Shown here: positions 12,439 through 21,111 of the stretch, piece by piece
Layout: every line of letters starts with the position of its first letter
Position numbering within the stretch: the first letter of the stretch is position 1
Source of the DNA: Marsupella aquatica
Taxonomy: Eukaryota > Marchantiophyta
Direction of reading: 5' to 3'
NCBI GenBank assembly: GCA_973895155.1
Contig: OZ316891.1
Span: 25,110,001 to 25,174,000, forward strand
DNA: 64,000 bases
Notes under the pieces: model-generated
Databases searched by the model: none
What the model was told of the DNA's origin: nothing
Seen by the model: the letters and a program-made list of their open reading frames with translations, nothing else
Position numbers and translations under genes: made by a program

Positions 12439-14373
12439 TGGTGGACCTTGCCACCCAGCGCCCTCACCAATCCTGGCACCCACGCCTAAGTGCCCTTGGA
12501 GCCTGAACGCCTCCATGGAATACCTGGAGCAAGCACCTTAGTGCCCCTTACACCACCAACGGCCCCTCCCATACAAAGCTGCACTTGCCCTCTAACGCGA
12601 CCGCCACTCAACGGTCCGCACAGTCTACACAAGCAACCAAGCACCTCGGTAAGTAACCCTTCAGGATCTAGAACTTGCCAAGTCTAGCATCCTAACTCAA
12701 GCTCAATAGACGTTGGTAGATAGGTCAGCGATAGGTCCTCCCGACGCCATAAGCCGGAACCAGAACCCACATCCACTGTTCGTCCAGAACAACTCATTCC
12801 TTGGGCGCGGCCTAGGTTCCCCCTTGTACCTATCCATCACCAACTGACCGCCCTGACCTCAGGACATGCTCATGGCCCAACTAAGCGTAGCTTGTCCCAA
12901 AGCTTGTCTAAAGCTTGTCCCAACACGTCGGGACCAGAATGGCCCCAACTCTAGCAACCAACTCTCGGCTTGCCCCACTGATGGTCTAGGGGCCAAACAC
13001 CATTGGGACTCAACCTCCCCACCTACTTGGCCTTGCCTCCCCAACGCAAGCTCCCTTGGGAGACTGAACGCTGTTTGGCTACTGTTTGACGGGATTTGGC
13101 AAGCGGGCGAGCTAACACCCACCAACCATGAGAACCCATGGCACTCCTAGACCCAGCTGAGCTCAGGAGGACCTAGCCCTCCTCGAGATATTTCCAACCC
13201 ACCCAAGAAGTCTTCCAATGGATTCCCGTTGGGAAGATATCGCCGTTTCCATTTGGCGCTTTCCCTTAGTGTCGCGACTGCCGCGTCTCACAACTTCGGC
13301 TTTCCCTTGGCCCCCAGGGAGACACCACTCCCCTCATATATGCTTCTGGAGACCTGCCACCCCCGGACCAGATTTGGTCCTCAATATTTGGCCTCCAACC
13401 CGAATCCTATTTCGCATAACGGGTGCGCCACCAACTGGCAACGCCCATAACTCTCTTGTTAGGCATCCGCAAACGGAATGCCTTAGCCCGTTGTGATCAG
13501 GCCGACCCGGTGCTCATGCCTAGGCCCTCAAGTCTCATCGCCGCTTGGGGCCCCCGACCGGCCCAACCCGGATCGGGCCATAACTTGCGCCCTAAGTGTC
13601 CGTTGCCCATGGAGTCAACTCCATTGGCCTTGGGCCCAAGAGGAACTCACACTCAAGCCCTCAGAACTCAAAGTCCGTTGTCATGCCAAAAGATTTCGGC
13701 TCAGGAATGGCTTTTATAGGGGATGATGGGCGAGGCCTCCCGGTTGGGTTGCGTGCATGCTGACTCGGAGGGGCTACTTGGTTGGATGGATTGAGGTTTG
13801 ATGTTTGGGTGACTCGTCGTCACCAGGTTTGGTGTTTGGGTGAGTCACCAGGCTTGGAGTTTGGATGAGCCTCGCTGATGGCAGCTAGCTCAGGCTGAAA
13901 GGTTGGGTTTTGGATGCTATTTAAGACTTGAGCCTCGGCTCATTGAGGTTGGCGGTTGTCTTTTGAGATCTGTTGAGTTATGTTTTGTGAGTTTCGCTCC
14001 GTTCTGCGGAACTCGACTGTTGTGCGGCGGTTTTAGAGTTCTCTACGAGTGTTGGATCCAGGTGGGGATTTTTCAAGTTTGGAGCCTCGTTGGTCCAGAC
14101 CCAAGTTTTGTGTGAGCTGTTTTAGACTAGTGGAGTAGCTAGTCAAGTTTTGGTTTTGTGAGCTAAGGAGGAAAGTTTTTCCGTCAGATTTTGAGTAGAT
14201 AGTCACTCGAGGAGTTCAGCTTGACAAGTTAGAGGTAGCGGCCCGCCAAAGGGTTAGCTACCAGACTCTTGCAAGCAAGCTTACTTGAGGGCACCCATTG
14301 TAACCATTGTGAGAAAAGTAAAAAAATAAAGGAGTGAGAGTTTGCTCCAAAAAGTGCTTGTCGCCTGTCCCAG
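12439..14373 (+). other. GC-rich region and probable leader/LTR of the following gag
   Basis: There is no credible gene here. The ORFs at 12,859-13,726 are low-complexity and overlap on both strands. From about 13,740 to 14,330 the sequence is GT-rich with GGTTTGG/GAGTTTTG repeats and ends about 40 bp before a gag start, which suits a retrotransposon leader or LTR. I found no second LTR and no primer-binding site I could recognise. Confidence 0.35.
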
Positions 14374-15627
14374 TTGCAGCTAGAAATGCGCAGTTTACCC
14401 GAGGAGCCCCTAACTTTAAGTCCTTGCGACATTGGCAACCATACTGGGGAGTCCTTGGGGCAATTGGATGAGATGGGTGACTATGACAAAGTTGATCGGA
14501 TTTCGAGCATTGTCATGTCGATGATGAGAACCATACGAAAGGAAGAGCTTGAGGCGGAAAGGGTGAACAGGGAAGCGAATAGAACTACTCAGTGTCTCCA
14601 AGAGGTTTTGAAGGAGAATGGGCAGTTCGATGGGAGAAATGTGACAAGCTACCTTAAGTCTTACTTGACAAAAGCAGTTGTCTACAAGTTGGACAAAGGG
14701 ACGGCGGTGAAAGAGTTCATGGTGCTGGTTGAGAAGGAGTTGAGTTCAACGGTGCGGACCATCGTTGAGTCAACTGAGGGCTGGGATGACTTTGACCAGA
14801 AGATGAAAGAGGAGTTCCAAGCAGAGGATGCTGATGGGGTCATGTAGGCTACCTTCTTGGATTGGGTGAATGACAGGAACAAGAAGCTGAAGGGGCCACA
14901 AGAGCTTCTAAGGGAGTTCAAGAGAAGGGTGTCTCAGTTACCAAAGTGGGATGTGGGGATCATTGAGTTGCAGTGCTTGACGCTCTTCTTAAGGGCACCT
15001 TCGAGAGGAGCTTGAGAACGCAATGGAGTTGCTGGAACCTTTGAGAGTTACCTTGTCTAATGACTGGAACCAAGTTGAGAAAGCGGTGTCAAAAGTGAGC
15101 AATCGACACCGGCCGCGAGAGCTGGACAAGGAGGCTACCACTCTCGACCTAAGGCCGTCGGAACCAATATTGAGGAAAGAGAAGCAAGAACCAGCAAAGG
15201 ATGAGATCAAACCATTGGTGGATGATCTTGCGGAAATGATGCGGCATATGCGGTTGAGAATCCGAAACTGAGGGTTGCAAGTGCTCCCGAGAGGAAGTGA
15301 GAGATGCAGAGTTGGCCATGCATGTGGTGCGACAGCAAAGAGCATGACAAACAGGAGTGCTTGGATCTGAGGGAAGCTGCGGATAAAGGGCTGATCAAGT
15401 TCATCGGTGAAGTTGGTTAGAAAAAAATATCATTTGCCGATACTGAGGAGCCGATTCCATTCAACTCCAACAAGGGAGGCATGAAGGCTTTGGCTGAGAA
15501 GCGAGCTGGGAAGCGAGTCGAAGAGGCGTCCTCTTCGCACTTGGAGGTGAATGTTTACAATGTGGAGTTGGATGGCCCCGCGGCGGAAACGGACAAGTTT
15601 TACAAGCGCTTGGCAGATCTGGAGTAA
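14374..15627 (+). pseudogene. retrotransposon gag with CCHC zinc knuckle, decayed
   Basis: The reading frame begins at 14,374 and is open for 157 codons to a TAG at 14,845. It then continues in frame to about 15,015 with the helical stretch LREFKRRVSQLPKWD, shifts at about 15,015, stops at 15,269, and shifts again before a zinc knuckle at about 15,319-15,360 (C-x2-C-x4-H-x4-C, reading CMWCDSKEHDKQEC). A further stop lies at about 15,418, and the last frame ends with TAA at 15,625. Helical gag followed by a CCHC knuckle fits LTR retrotransposons, probably Ty3/gypsy type. Protease, reverse transcriptase and integrase are missing: the giant Mutator-like element begins two bases later, so the rest was displaced or lost. 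The product would package element RNA; this copy cannot make it. Confidence 0.7.
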
Positions 15628-15628
15628 A

Positions 15629-15665
15629 GGTACATCATCAGTTATCAGTGACTGATATCAGTCAT
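15629..15665 (+). repeat. left terminal repeat of M1
   Basis: GGTACATCATCAGTTATCAG is followed by TGACTGATATCAGTC. It is near-identical to 54,283-54,320, and inverted at 44,600-44,644. The left flank is gag coding sequence, unrelated to the left flank of the second copy, which supports a real border here. Confidence 0.55.
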
Positions 15666-16426
15666 TGCTCGTCGCGCTTAACACTTACCTGCATGTCGGC
15701 GACTGTGCTCAGATTGGCCCGGGGATCTCAGCGAACTCGCAAACATCTATGATTCAGGGTTTACGGTCTTGAAACGCAAAGCAATAAGCATAAAGGCGGT
15801 GTCCGTACAGTTTTAGGCGACCATAGCCAGAATGTCAAAGAGGTCGCCGACATAAGGTCGACATGATGTTTACTAGAAAAACATTTTACAACCCATATAT
15901 TGTAATTCGTCGGCAATGCTCGCCGAGAAGACATCATCGAGATACTACTACTAGGCTGTTGGTGGTGCCAGCCTTGAAAGAAGTAATCAACGAGAATTGT
16001 GATGCAGTGTAGAATCCTTGGGATCAGTTGCGACCACCAGAAGATCAAGATGTTTGCCCAATAAGAGAGCTTATAAGAAAAGGTAGCATGAATTCATTGT
16101 CATTCCTTGGCGATGCTCGCCGAGAAGACATCGTCAAGAGACTGCTACTCCTACTTGTCAAGCCGAGGAAAATGCTCTCGGCGAGGGTCGCCGACTTTAC
16201 CACGACAGATTCAGTAATGTATAACTAAGCTGCCTAATCTGCACAAAATGTTTCATAAGATCTGGATTACACAGCCGATTAGACGGATTTCTACTATTAT
16301 CGTCCAGTTTAATTTGACACTCCATAAAATCATTACCGACGAACGATTCAGTAACTACCAAAATGTATCAAAACTTTGAGGCTACAACGTTCCTCTATTT
16401 CCTACAAGTAAATGTGTACACGAAAT
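15666..16426. other. M1 left subterminal region, no gene
   Basis: There is no credible ORF. Two direct copies of GCTCGCCGAGAAGACATC occur at about 15,917 and 16,117, followed by similar CRAGAxACTACTACT sequence, spaced about 200 bp. Other half-sites of the M1 palindrome (GTCGGCGAC, GTCGCCGAC) are scattered. Confidence 0.45.
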
Positions 16427-17218
16427 TCATGTTTTTTGTACATTCACTCCAGTGAACGCCCCTAATTCAGCTCTTGCCGAGAGGAGGTCATTCATTTTTA
16501 CCCATAGATTCTGGACGTTGTCACACATCTCAGATAGCCTAGCCTGCACATCTACATGAAGGCTCATAAGCTTCTGGAAGTCTGACTTGCTGTCCGCGAT
16601 CTCTGCATCCAAACTCTTCAGCAACTCTTTAGCAAACACGAAGTCAACATCAGCATATTTCGAACACTCGGCACTAGGCGAGTCCTTGTGGCTGGTTGTG
16701 TTGTAACGACCGCGGAACTTAGCTGCACCGTCTACGGGCATCTTCAACGTCTCGTTCATTCTGTTTGCATCACCAACAGCCTTGCGATTATCTGGAGATC
16801 TCAACAGACAAGGAGCTTCACCATCACCGTCTGGCAGTGTGGTAGCCATTGCAATAGGATGCTTCCTTGGGCGACCTTGTTTCCTCTTCTCTGCCAAGAG
16901 CCAAGGAGCTTCATTATCAGGTAACGCGATCGACATTATGATGGGATGCTTCCTCGGCCGACCTCGTTTCCTCTTCTCTGTCAAGAGCCGAGGAACTTCA
17001 TTATCAGGTAACGCTATCAACATTACGATGGGATGCTTCCTCGGCCGACCTCGTTTCCTCTTCTGTGGGACGATGTCCAAAACGGCGGAGACAGTGGGTG
17101 TGTGCCTGTCTTGGACACCGATCATAGACTCCACTCTGGCCATGGTGCTCTGCCCTGATGAGAAAGAAGGTGAAAAATTGTAGGGTGCATCGCGCTGCCA
17201 CATTGCCTTCACCTCCAT
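16427..17218 (-). CDS. AT-hook DNA-binding protein (three hooks)
   Basis: An intact 263-codon ORF. Three AT-hooks of the form K-R-K-x-GRPRKHP lie at about residues 53-63, 82-92 and 111-121. They are spaced 29-30 residues apart, with similar linkers (PIxMxxALPDNE), so the hook unit was duplicated in tandem. Residues about 195-255 are helical with a coiled-coil pattern. AT-hooks bind the minor groove of AT-rich DNA, so the protein is probably a nuclear accessory DNA-binding factor of the element. It is the outermost minus-strand gene of M1, near the left terminus, and the second M1 copy (54.3-63.5 kb) lacks it at the matching place. I chose the ATG at 17,218 as the first in frame. The function in transposition is inference. 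Confidence 0.7.
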   Translation of the reverse strand: MEVKAMWQRDAPYNFSPSFSSGQSTMARVESMIGVQDRHTPTVSAVLDIVPQKRKRGRPRKHPIVMLIALPDNEVPRLLTEKRKRGRPRKHPIIMSIALPDNEAPWLLAEKRKQGRPRKHPIAMATTLPDGDGEAPCLLRSPDNRKAVGDANRMNETLKMPVDGAAKFRGRYNTTSHKDSPSAECSKYADVDFVFAKELLKSLDAEIADSKSDFQKLMSLHVDVQARLSEMCDNVQNLWVKMNDLLSARAELGAFTGVNVQKT

Positions 17219-17689
17219 CTATCTAGTCCGTGTTGTGGTGACCTGCAACGTACAAGACAATCATCATCATTGCCACTAAAAATCCAATAATTATTGGTAT
17301 CCTATCCCTAGACGGTTGAAGGGACAACAACGTCCGCTCGTAATAATGGGTACATGTCTTTTCACACACACTCCAGGTTTGGCCAACAAATGAGTTAATG
17401 TTGATTTGACCTGCAACGGTCAAGACTGTCAGGATTAGTTTTTGGCACTGTATGAGCGTATGATTCCACAATTACTATGTAATCCCATTTCGGCAAGGAT
17501 CTCTGAGATCAGAGGCCACCGACTTCTTTGTTAGTTTGACGACAAAGAGTTTAGGGTGTAAGTAGATCTCGGAGAGGGTCTCCAAGATCTGGTGGTTCTC
17601 TCACTCGGCAACGGTCAAAATTATGATCCTAAGTTCCATTTTGGCGAGGGTCTCTGAGATCCAGTTTCTTACTTTACCTTGGTAAGTGC

Positions 17690-18303
17690 GATTTTGGCAA
17701 GGATCGCAGACATCCAATTGGGAAGTTCCATTCCGACGAAGTTCCATTCCTGCGAAGTTCCATTCCGGCGAGGGTCACTACATCCGGTTTCAGTGCCATT
17801 TCGGTGAGGGTCGCTGACATCCGGTTTCAGTGCCATTTTGGCGAGGGTTGTTGACATCCGGTTTTAGTGCCATTCCGGCGAGGGTCGCTGACATCCGGTT
17901 TCAGTGCCATTCCGGCGAGGGTCGCTGACATCCGGTTTCAGTGCCATTTCGGCGAGGGTCGCTGACATCCGGTTTCAGTCCCATTCCGGCGAGGGTCGCT
18001 GACATCCGGTTTCAGTGCCATTTCGGCGAGGGTCGCTGACATCCGGTTTCAGTGCCATTTTGGCGAGGGTCGCTAACATCCGGTTTCAGTGCCATTTTGG
18101 CGAGGGTCGTTGACATCCGGTTTTAGTGCCATTTTGGCGAGGGTCGCTGACATCCGGTTTCAGTGCCATTTTGGCGAGGGTCGCTGACATCTGGTTTCAG
18201 TCCCATTCCGGTGAGGGTCGCTGACATCCGGTTTTAGTGCCATTTTGGCGAGGGTCGCTGACATCCGGTTTTAGTGCCATTTCGGCGAGGGTCGCTCAGA
18301 TCC
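17690..18303. repeat. 37-bp tandem array containing the M1 palindrome
   Basis: About 15 copies of a 37-bp unit: GTGCCATTTYGGCGAGGG followed by TCGCTGACATCCGGTTTCA. Copies differ by a few bases, mainly T/C in TTTTGGC versus TTCCGGC. Each unit holds one GGCGAGGGTCGC core. It lies just downstream of the F-box-like gene 1 3' end (minus strand). Short ORFs here are only the repeat read through. Confidence 0.9.
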
Positions 18304-18429
18304 GACAAATGGCAAATGTCTCCAAGGTGAGTAGCGTTCACGAACACTACATCTTGGAGATCCTCGCCGAATTCCAACGGTGCCGTTTGGATGTCGGTGA
18401 GGCCGCCGGGAGGGAAAAAAGACCACACC

Positions 18430-18500
18430 AATAGTACGATAACGTAAGCTTTTTTATTATTGAAAAATGTCGTACAAAATTAGTCCATGATGCTACCCCT
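18430..18500 (-). terminator. shared 3' end of M1 F-box genes
   Basis: On the minus strand, CATGGACTAATTTTGTACGA is followed by an AATAAT-type A/T-rich tract. Close copies lie downstream of each related gene at about 19,985-20,025, 54,995-55,035 and 56,300-56,340. This is likely the polyadenylation region. Confidence 0.45.
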
Positions 18501-18600
18501 GACCTCATTACTACATGATGAGTTCAAGTCATGACATGACCTAGTGGCCAGTGGACCCTATCGACAATGCTATCCGCGATGACCTCCTGTGCCTTCACAG

Positions 18601-19311
18601 TCAAATATCACTAGAATAAAGCCCGTAGCCACTGTCTGGATTGTTGCTCGGCAATTTTTCTACATTGTCACACCATAAGATTGGGGTTAACCTATTCTCC
18701 ACCCAGTCCTGGACTCTTCCTAGCACATCTCCATCGAAGAACTTATCATACAGATCCCTCTCAATTATCTCCGTCCTCCAGACGTAGTTTGCCACCCAAG
18801 ACTTGAGTGATGTAACTGACATCATAGAGAGGGCATCAATAGGCGGAATTTGTCATAAGAGAACACGGAACGTACACGCGGTTGAGTGACGATTCCAATG
18901 TCGGTTGTCGTCCATGTTTTCAATGACGTCCTTCACCACTTTTAACGCTGCCCATCCCTTGGAGTGAGTCACGAGGAATCTCCATTTCCTACTAACTCTG
19001 GACAATATGCGCATGTTGTCGATCATCTTGAAGGTAGCATCATCATCAGTGCCATGTGCATTTGCAGACTCAAATGCATTTCTAAGTAGAGGCCAAACAT
19101 GTCCCTCTGTCAGCATATCCGGGAGGCCAGGGATGAGACTCTGCCTTTTTGCTTCTTCTGCTTCCTCCGGAATAGGCTCCCCAATAGTCCCCCATATTGA
19201 GAGCCGATCAAAATCAGCTTTCAATTTCAGCTCAATAATTGTCACCGTAAACTTATCAAGGCGTGTAGCGCACTTTTCATGATAACGCCTCTTCGTGTAT
19301 GATCCTTCCAT
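18601..19311 (-). pseudogene. F-box-like protein 1 of M1, one nonsense codon
   Basis: A 236-codon frame starts at 19,311 (MEGSYTKRR) and ends at 18,601, with a single in-frame TGA at 18,853. The related copy at 55,126-55,854 has His at that position. The segment LIPGLPDMLTEGHVWPLL..RVSRKWRFLVTHSKGW (about residues 58-120) has the shape of an F-box helix-turn-helix start: LP followed by HxWP and a SRKW..L end. F-box proteins link Skp1/cullin ubiquitin ligases to targets. I infer a relationship because the core is short and divergent. The conserved PPIDAL segment follows. The genes at 20,100-20,753 and 44,938-45,475 belong to the same family. It lies between the 37-bp array and a promoter it shares with the plus-strand gene at 38,106. 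Confidence 0.55.
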
Positions 19312-19870
19312 GTTGGAGAGCCGCTTGAAGCAAGTTTAGCCGCTTGAAGCACCCGTGAGATGAAGATGACACCCAACAGATTGAACACAACAACCAACCA
19401 ACCGAACAAGCGGATGAAGAATAGAGAAAGTGCCCTCCTCTTTATAACGACATCGACATTGACATATTGGTTTCGATGGTCTCCACCTGCGAAGTCTGCG
19501 GGTTGATCTTGACCCTGTAGGGGCTGCGCGCCGGTTGCGCAACGGGCGTAGAACGTCTGTCTTCGTGGGGAGGCTCTCCCTAAGAAATGAACAGCGATGT
19601 CATTTCTGCCCAGTGCGATGAATGTCAAAGTGTAGAAATTCAACCAAGCGCAGGGATAAGTGAGAAGGACGTTGAAAACCCTAACAAAGAGTGAAGAGGA
19701 AGAGGAAGAGTAAGGAAGAAGGGAGCACGTACCGCACGTACCGCACCGCACAAAACTACGTCATGGATATGGGACATCCCAACTATACTTGACAACGTAC
19801 ATCTTGTTAACAGACCAAACAAGAAAGTACGCAAGGGAAGTACGCAAGGGTCTAGGATTTACGGCCCAGT
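19312..19870 (-). promoter_or_regulatory. promoter/leader of F-box-like gene 1, homologous to 37.2-37.6 kb
   Basis: On the minus strand this region contains GTACTTTCTTGTTTGG, AACAAGATGTACGTT, TATCCATG, GGTGCGGTACGTGCGGTACG, TTCCTTACTCTTCCT, TTAGGGxTTTCAACGTC and TTCTCACTTATCCCTGCGCTT. The same blocks in the same order lie on the plus strand at about 37,235-37,556, upstream of the ParB/Ulp1 gene. Two different genes of the element therefore share a promoter and leader. Confidence 0.7.
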
Positions 19871-19879
19871 ATAGGGGGT

Positions 19880-20099
19880 ACGTGTTTAGGGTTTAGGGTT
19901 TAGGGTAAACCCTAAACGGTCCAAATGTCAAAGACCCTCGCCAAGAATTGATAGTGAAAGATAGGAAGGATCTCATGTCGCCAAGTATTTATTACTCAAA
20001 AAAGTCGTACAAAATTAGTCCATGATCTCTAAATCTGAACCAGGTGTGGCGTACTCCTGCGTATTCTATACACTAAACCGATAATGACATGAAGTGCAC
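19880..20099. repeat. telomere-like block and F-box 2 3' region
   Basis: At about 19,885-19,917 three TTTAGGG units meet inverted CCCTAAA units, forming a palindromic telomere-like block. The F-box 2 3' end motif (GTACAAAATTAGTCCATG) lies at about 20,005. Confidence 0.6.
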
Positions 20100-20753
20100 C
20101 TAAAAGTTGTCACGATTGACACTTACACCTTGATCAAGTCTTTCCTGAACCTGCTCAGTGTACCAATTATCAAGACGAGTCCTTTTCCAAGCATCTACTC
20201 GTTCTTGCTGAACACCATATATCGACAGATAACAGTCCGCTTCCTCCGAATCACATAATAACCAGGAATCGATCCTCTCATTTAAGATATCATCAGCCAA
20301 CCGAGCCCAAACATCAATCGGTGGAAACGCTCTCATTGACTCACAAAAGAAGTGAGGTGTCAATTCAAGCCATCTTGTGGCACAAAATATCACAGCAGTA
20401 GTCATTGCAGCCCATGCTATGGAGTTTGTTATCAAATATCTCCATTTCCTGTTGATATGTGCAACAGACCGCACCATCAGGCACATCTTCCTCACTGGAG
20501 CATCCACAAGCACAACATCTTCCAACATTGATTGGATCCGGGGCCATATGTGCAACTCCACAAGATCATCAGGCAATCCCGGAATCAAGTTACCGGCTGG
20601 AGGGCGACATCGTAGGGGATAACGAGAGGAGGGGAGATTCCAGATGCGAGCACGGTCTTGTTCTTTACTAGCAAGAAGCGTCTGCAATTCCGATGTAAGC
20701 CTTTCTTGTGTCCTATCAATCACCATCTCACGTCCGCCTGCACTAGGATCCAT
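20100..20753 (-). CDS. F-box-like protein 2 of M1
   Basis: An intact frame. I start it at 20,753 (MDPSAGGRE) rather than the upstream ATG at 20,828, because similarity to the copy at 61,123 begins at this Met. About 217 residues. The motif LIPGLPDDLVELHIWPRI..INRKWRYLITNSIAW matches gene 1 in layout, followed by the conserved AFPPIDVWARL. This suggests a divergent F-box N-terminal to a small unknown domain, with a conserved Trp/Arg-rich tail (DAWKRTRLDNWYTEQVQERL). The likely role is a Skp1-binding adaptor made by the transposon, perhaps to turn over a host silencing factor, which is inference. It is adjacent to and co-oriented with gene 1 and the transposase. The second copy is disrupted by a TGT..ACA insertion. 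Confidence 0.55.
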   Translation of the reverse strand: MDPSAGGREMVIDRTQERLTSELQTLLASKEQDRARIWNLPSSRYPLRCRPPAGNLIPGLPDDLVELHIWPRIQSMLEDVVLVDAPVRKMCLMVRSVAHINRKWRYLITNSIAWAAMTTAVIFCATRWLELTPHFFCESMRAFPPIDVWARLADDILNERIDSWLLCDSEEADCYLSIYGVQQERVDAWKRTRLDNWYTEQVQERLDQGVSVNRDNF

Positions 20754-20844
20754 AGTTTCGAACAAAGCAACAACCCTCATCCCAAGGACCCAAGCGGGTT
20801 TAGGGTCGAATCTGAGCCTCGCCAACATAAATCCGTAACCCTAT

Positions 20845-21111
20845 ACTTATAACGGTCATATTATAAACCCTAACCCCCTAACCCTAGGCCCGCAACCCTG
20901 AAGTCCATGTCGGCGAGGGTCGCCAAGATGACTCAGGAGTTACATCGGCGAGGGTCGCCAAGATTAGATGACTCGGCGAGGGTCGCCAAGATTAGATGAC
21001 ACGGCGAGGGTCGCCAAGAAGTCCATGTCGGCGATGATCGCCCTAAACCCTAAACCCTAAACCTCGCTACCATTAGGTGACAATGTTAGCGAGGGTCGCC
21101 GACATACAATG
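20845..21111. repeat. M1 palindromes and CCCTAAA-like units between F-box 2 and the transposase
   Basis: Five copies of TCGGCGAGGGTCGCCAAGA or close forms lie at about 20,910-21,095, with CCCTAACCCCTAACCCTAG at about 20,867 and CCTAAACCCTAAACC at about 21,045. There is no coding potential. Confidence 0.75.

Noticed and set aside
12859-13726. GC-rich ORFs on both strands (88-98 codons)
   Set aside because: Low-complexity Pro/Ser/Leu composition, no start context, no homologue in related elements.
16782-17183. Plus-strand 133-codon ORF
   Set aside because: It is the antisense of the AT-hook repeats.
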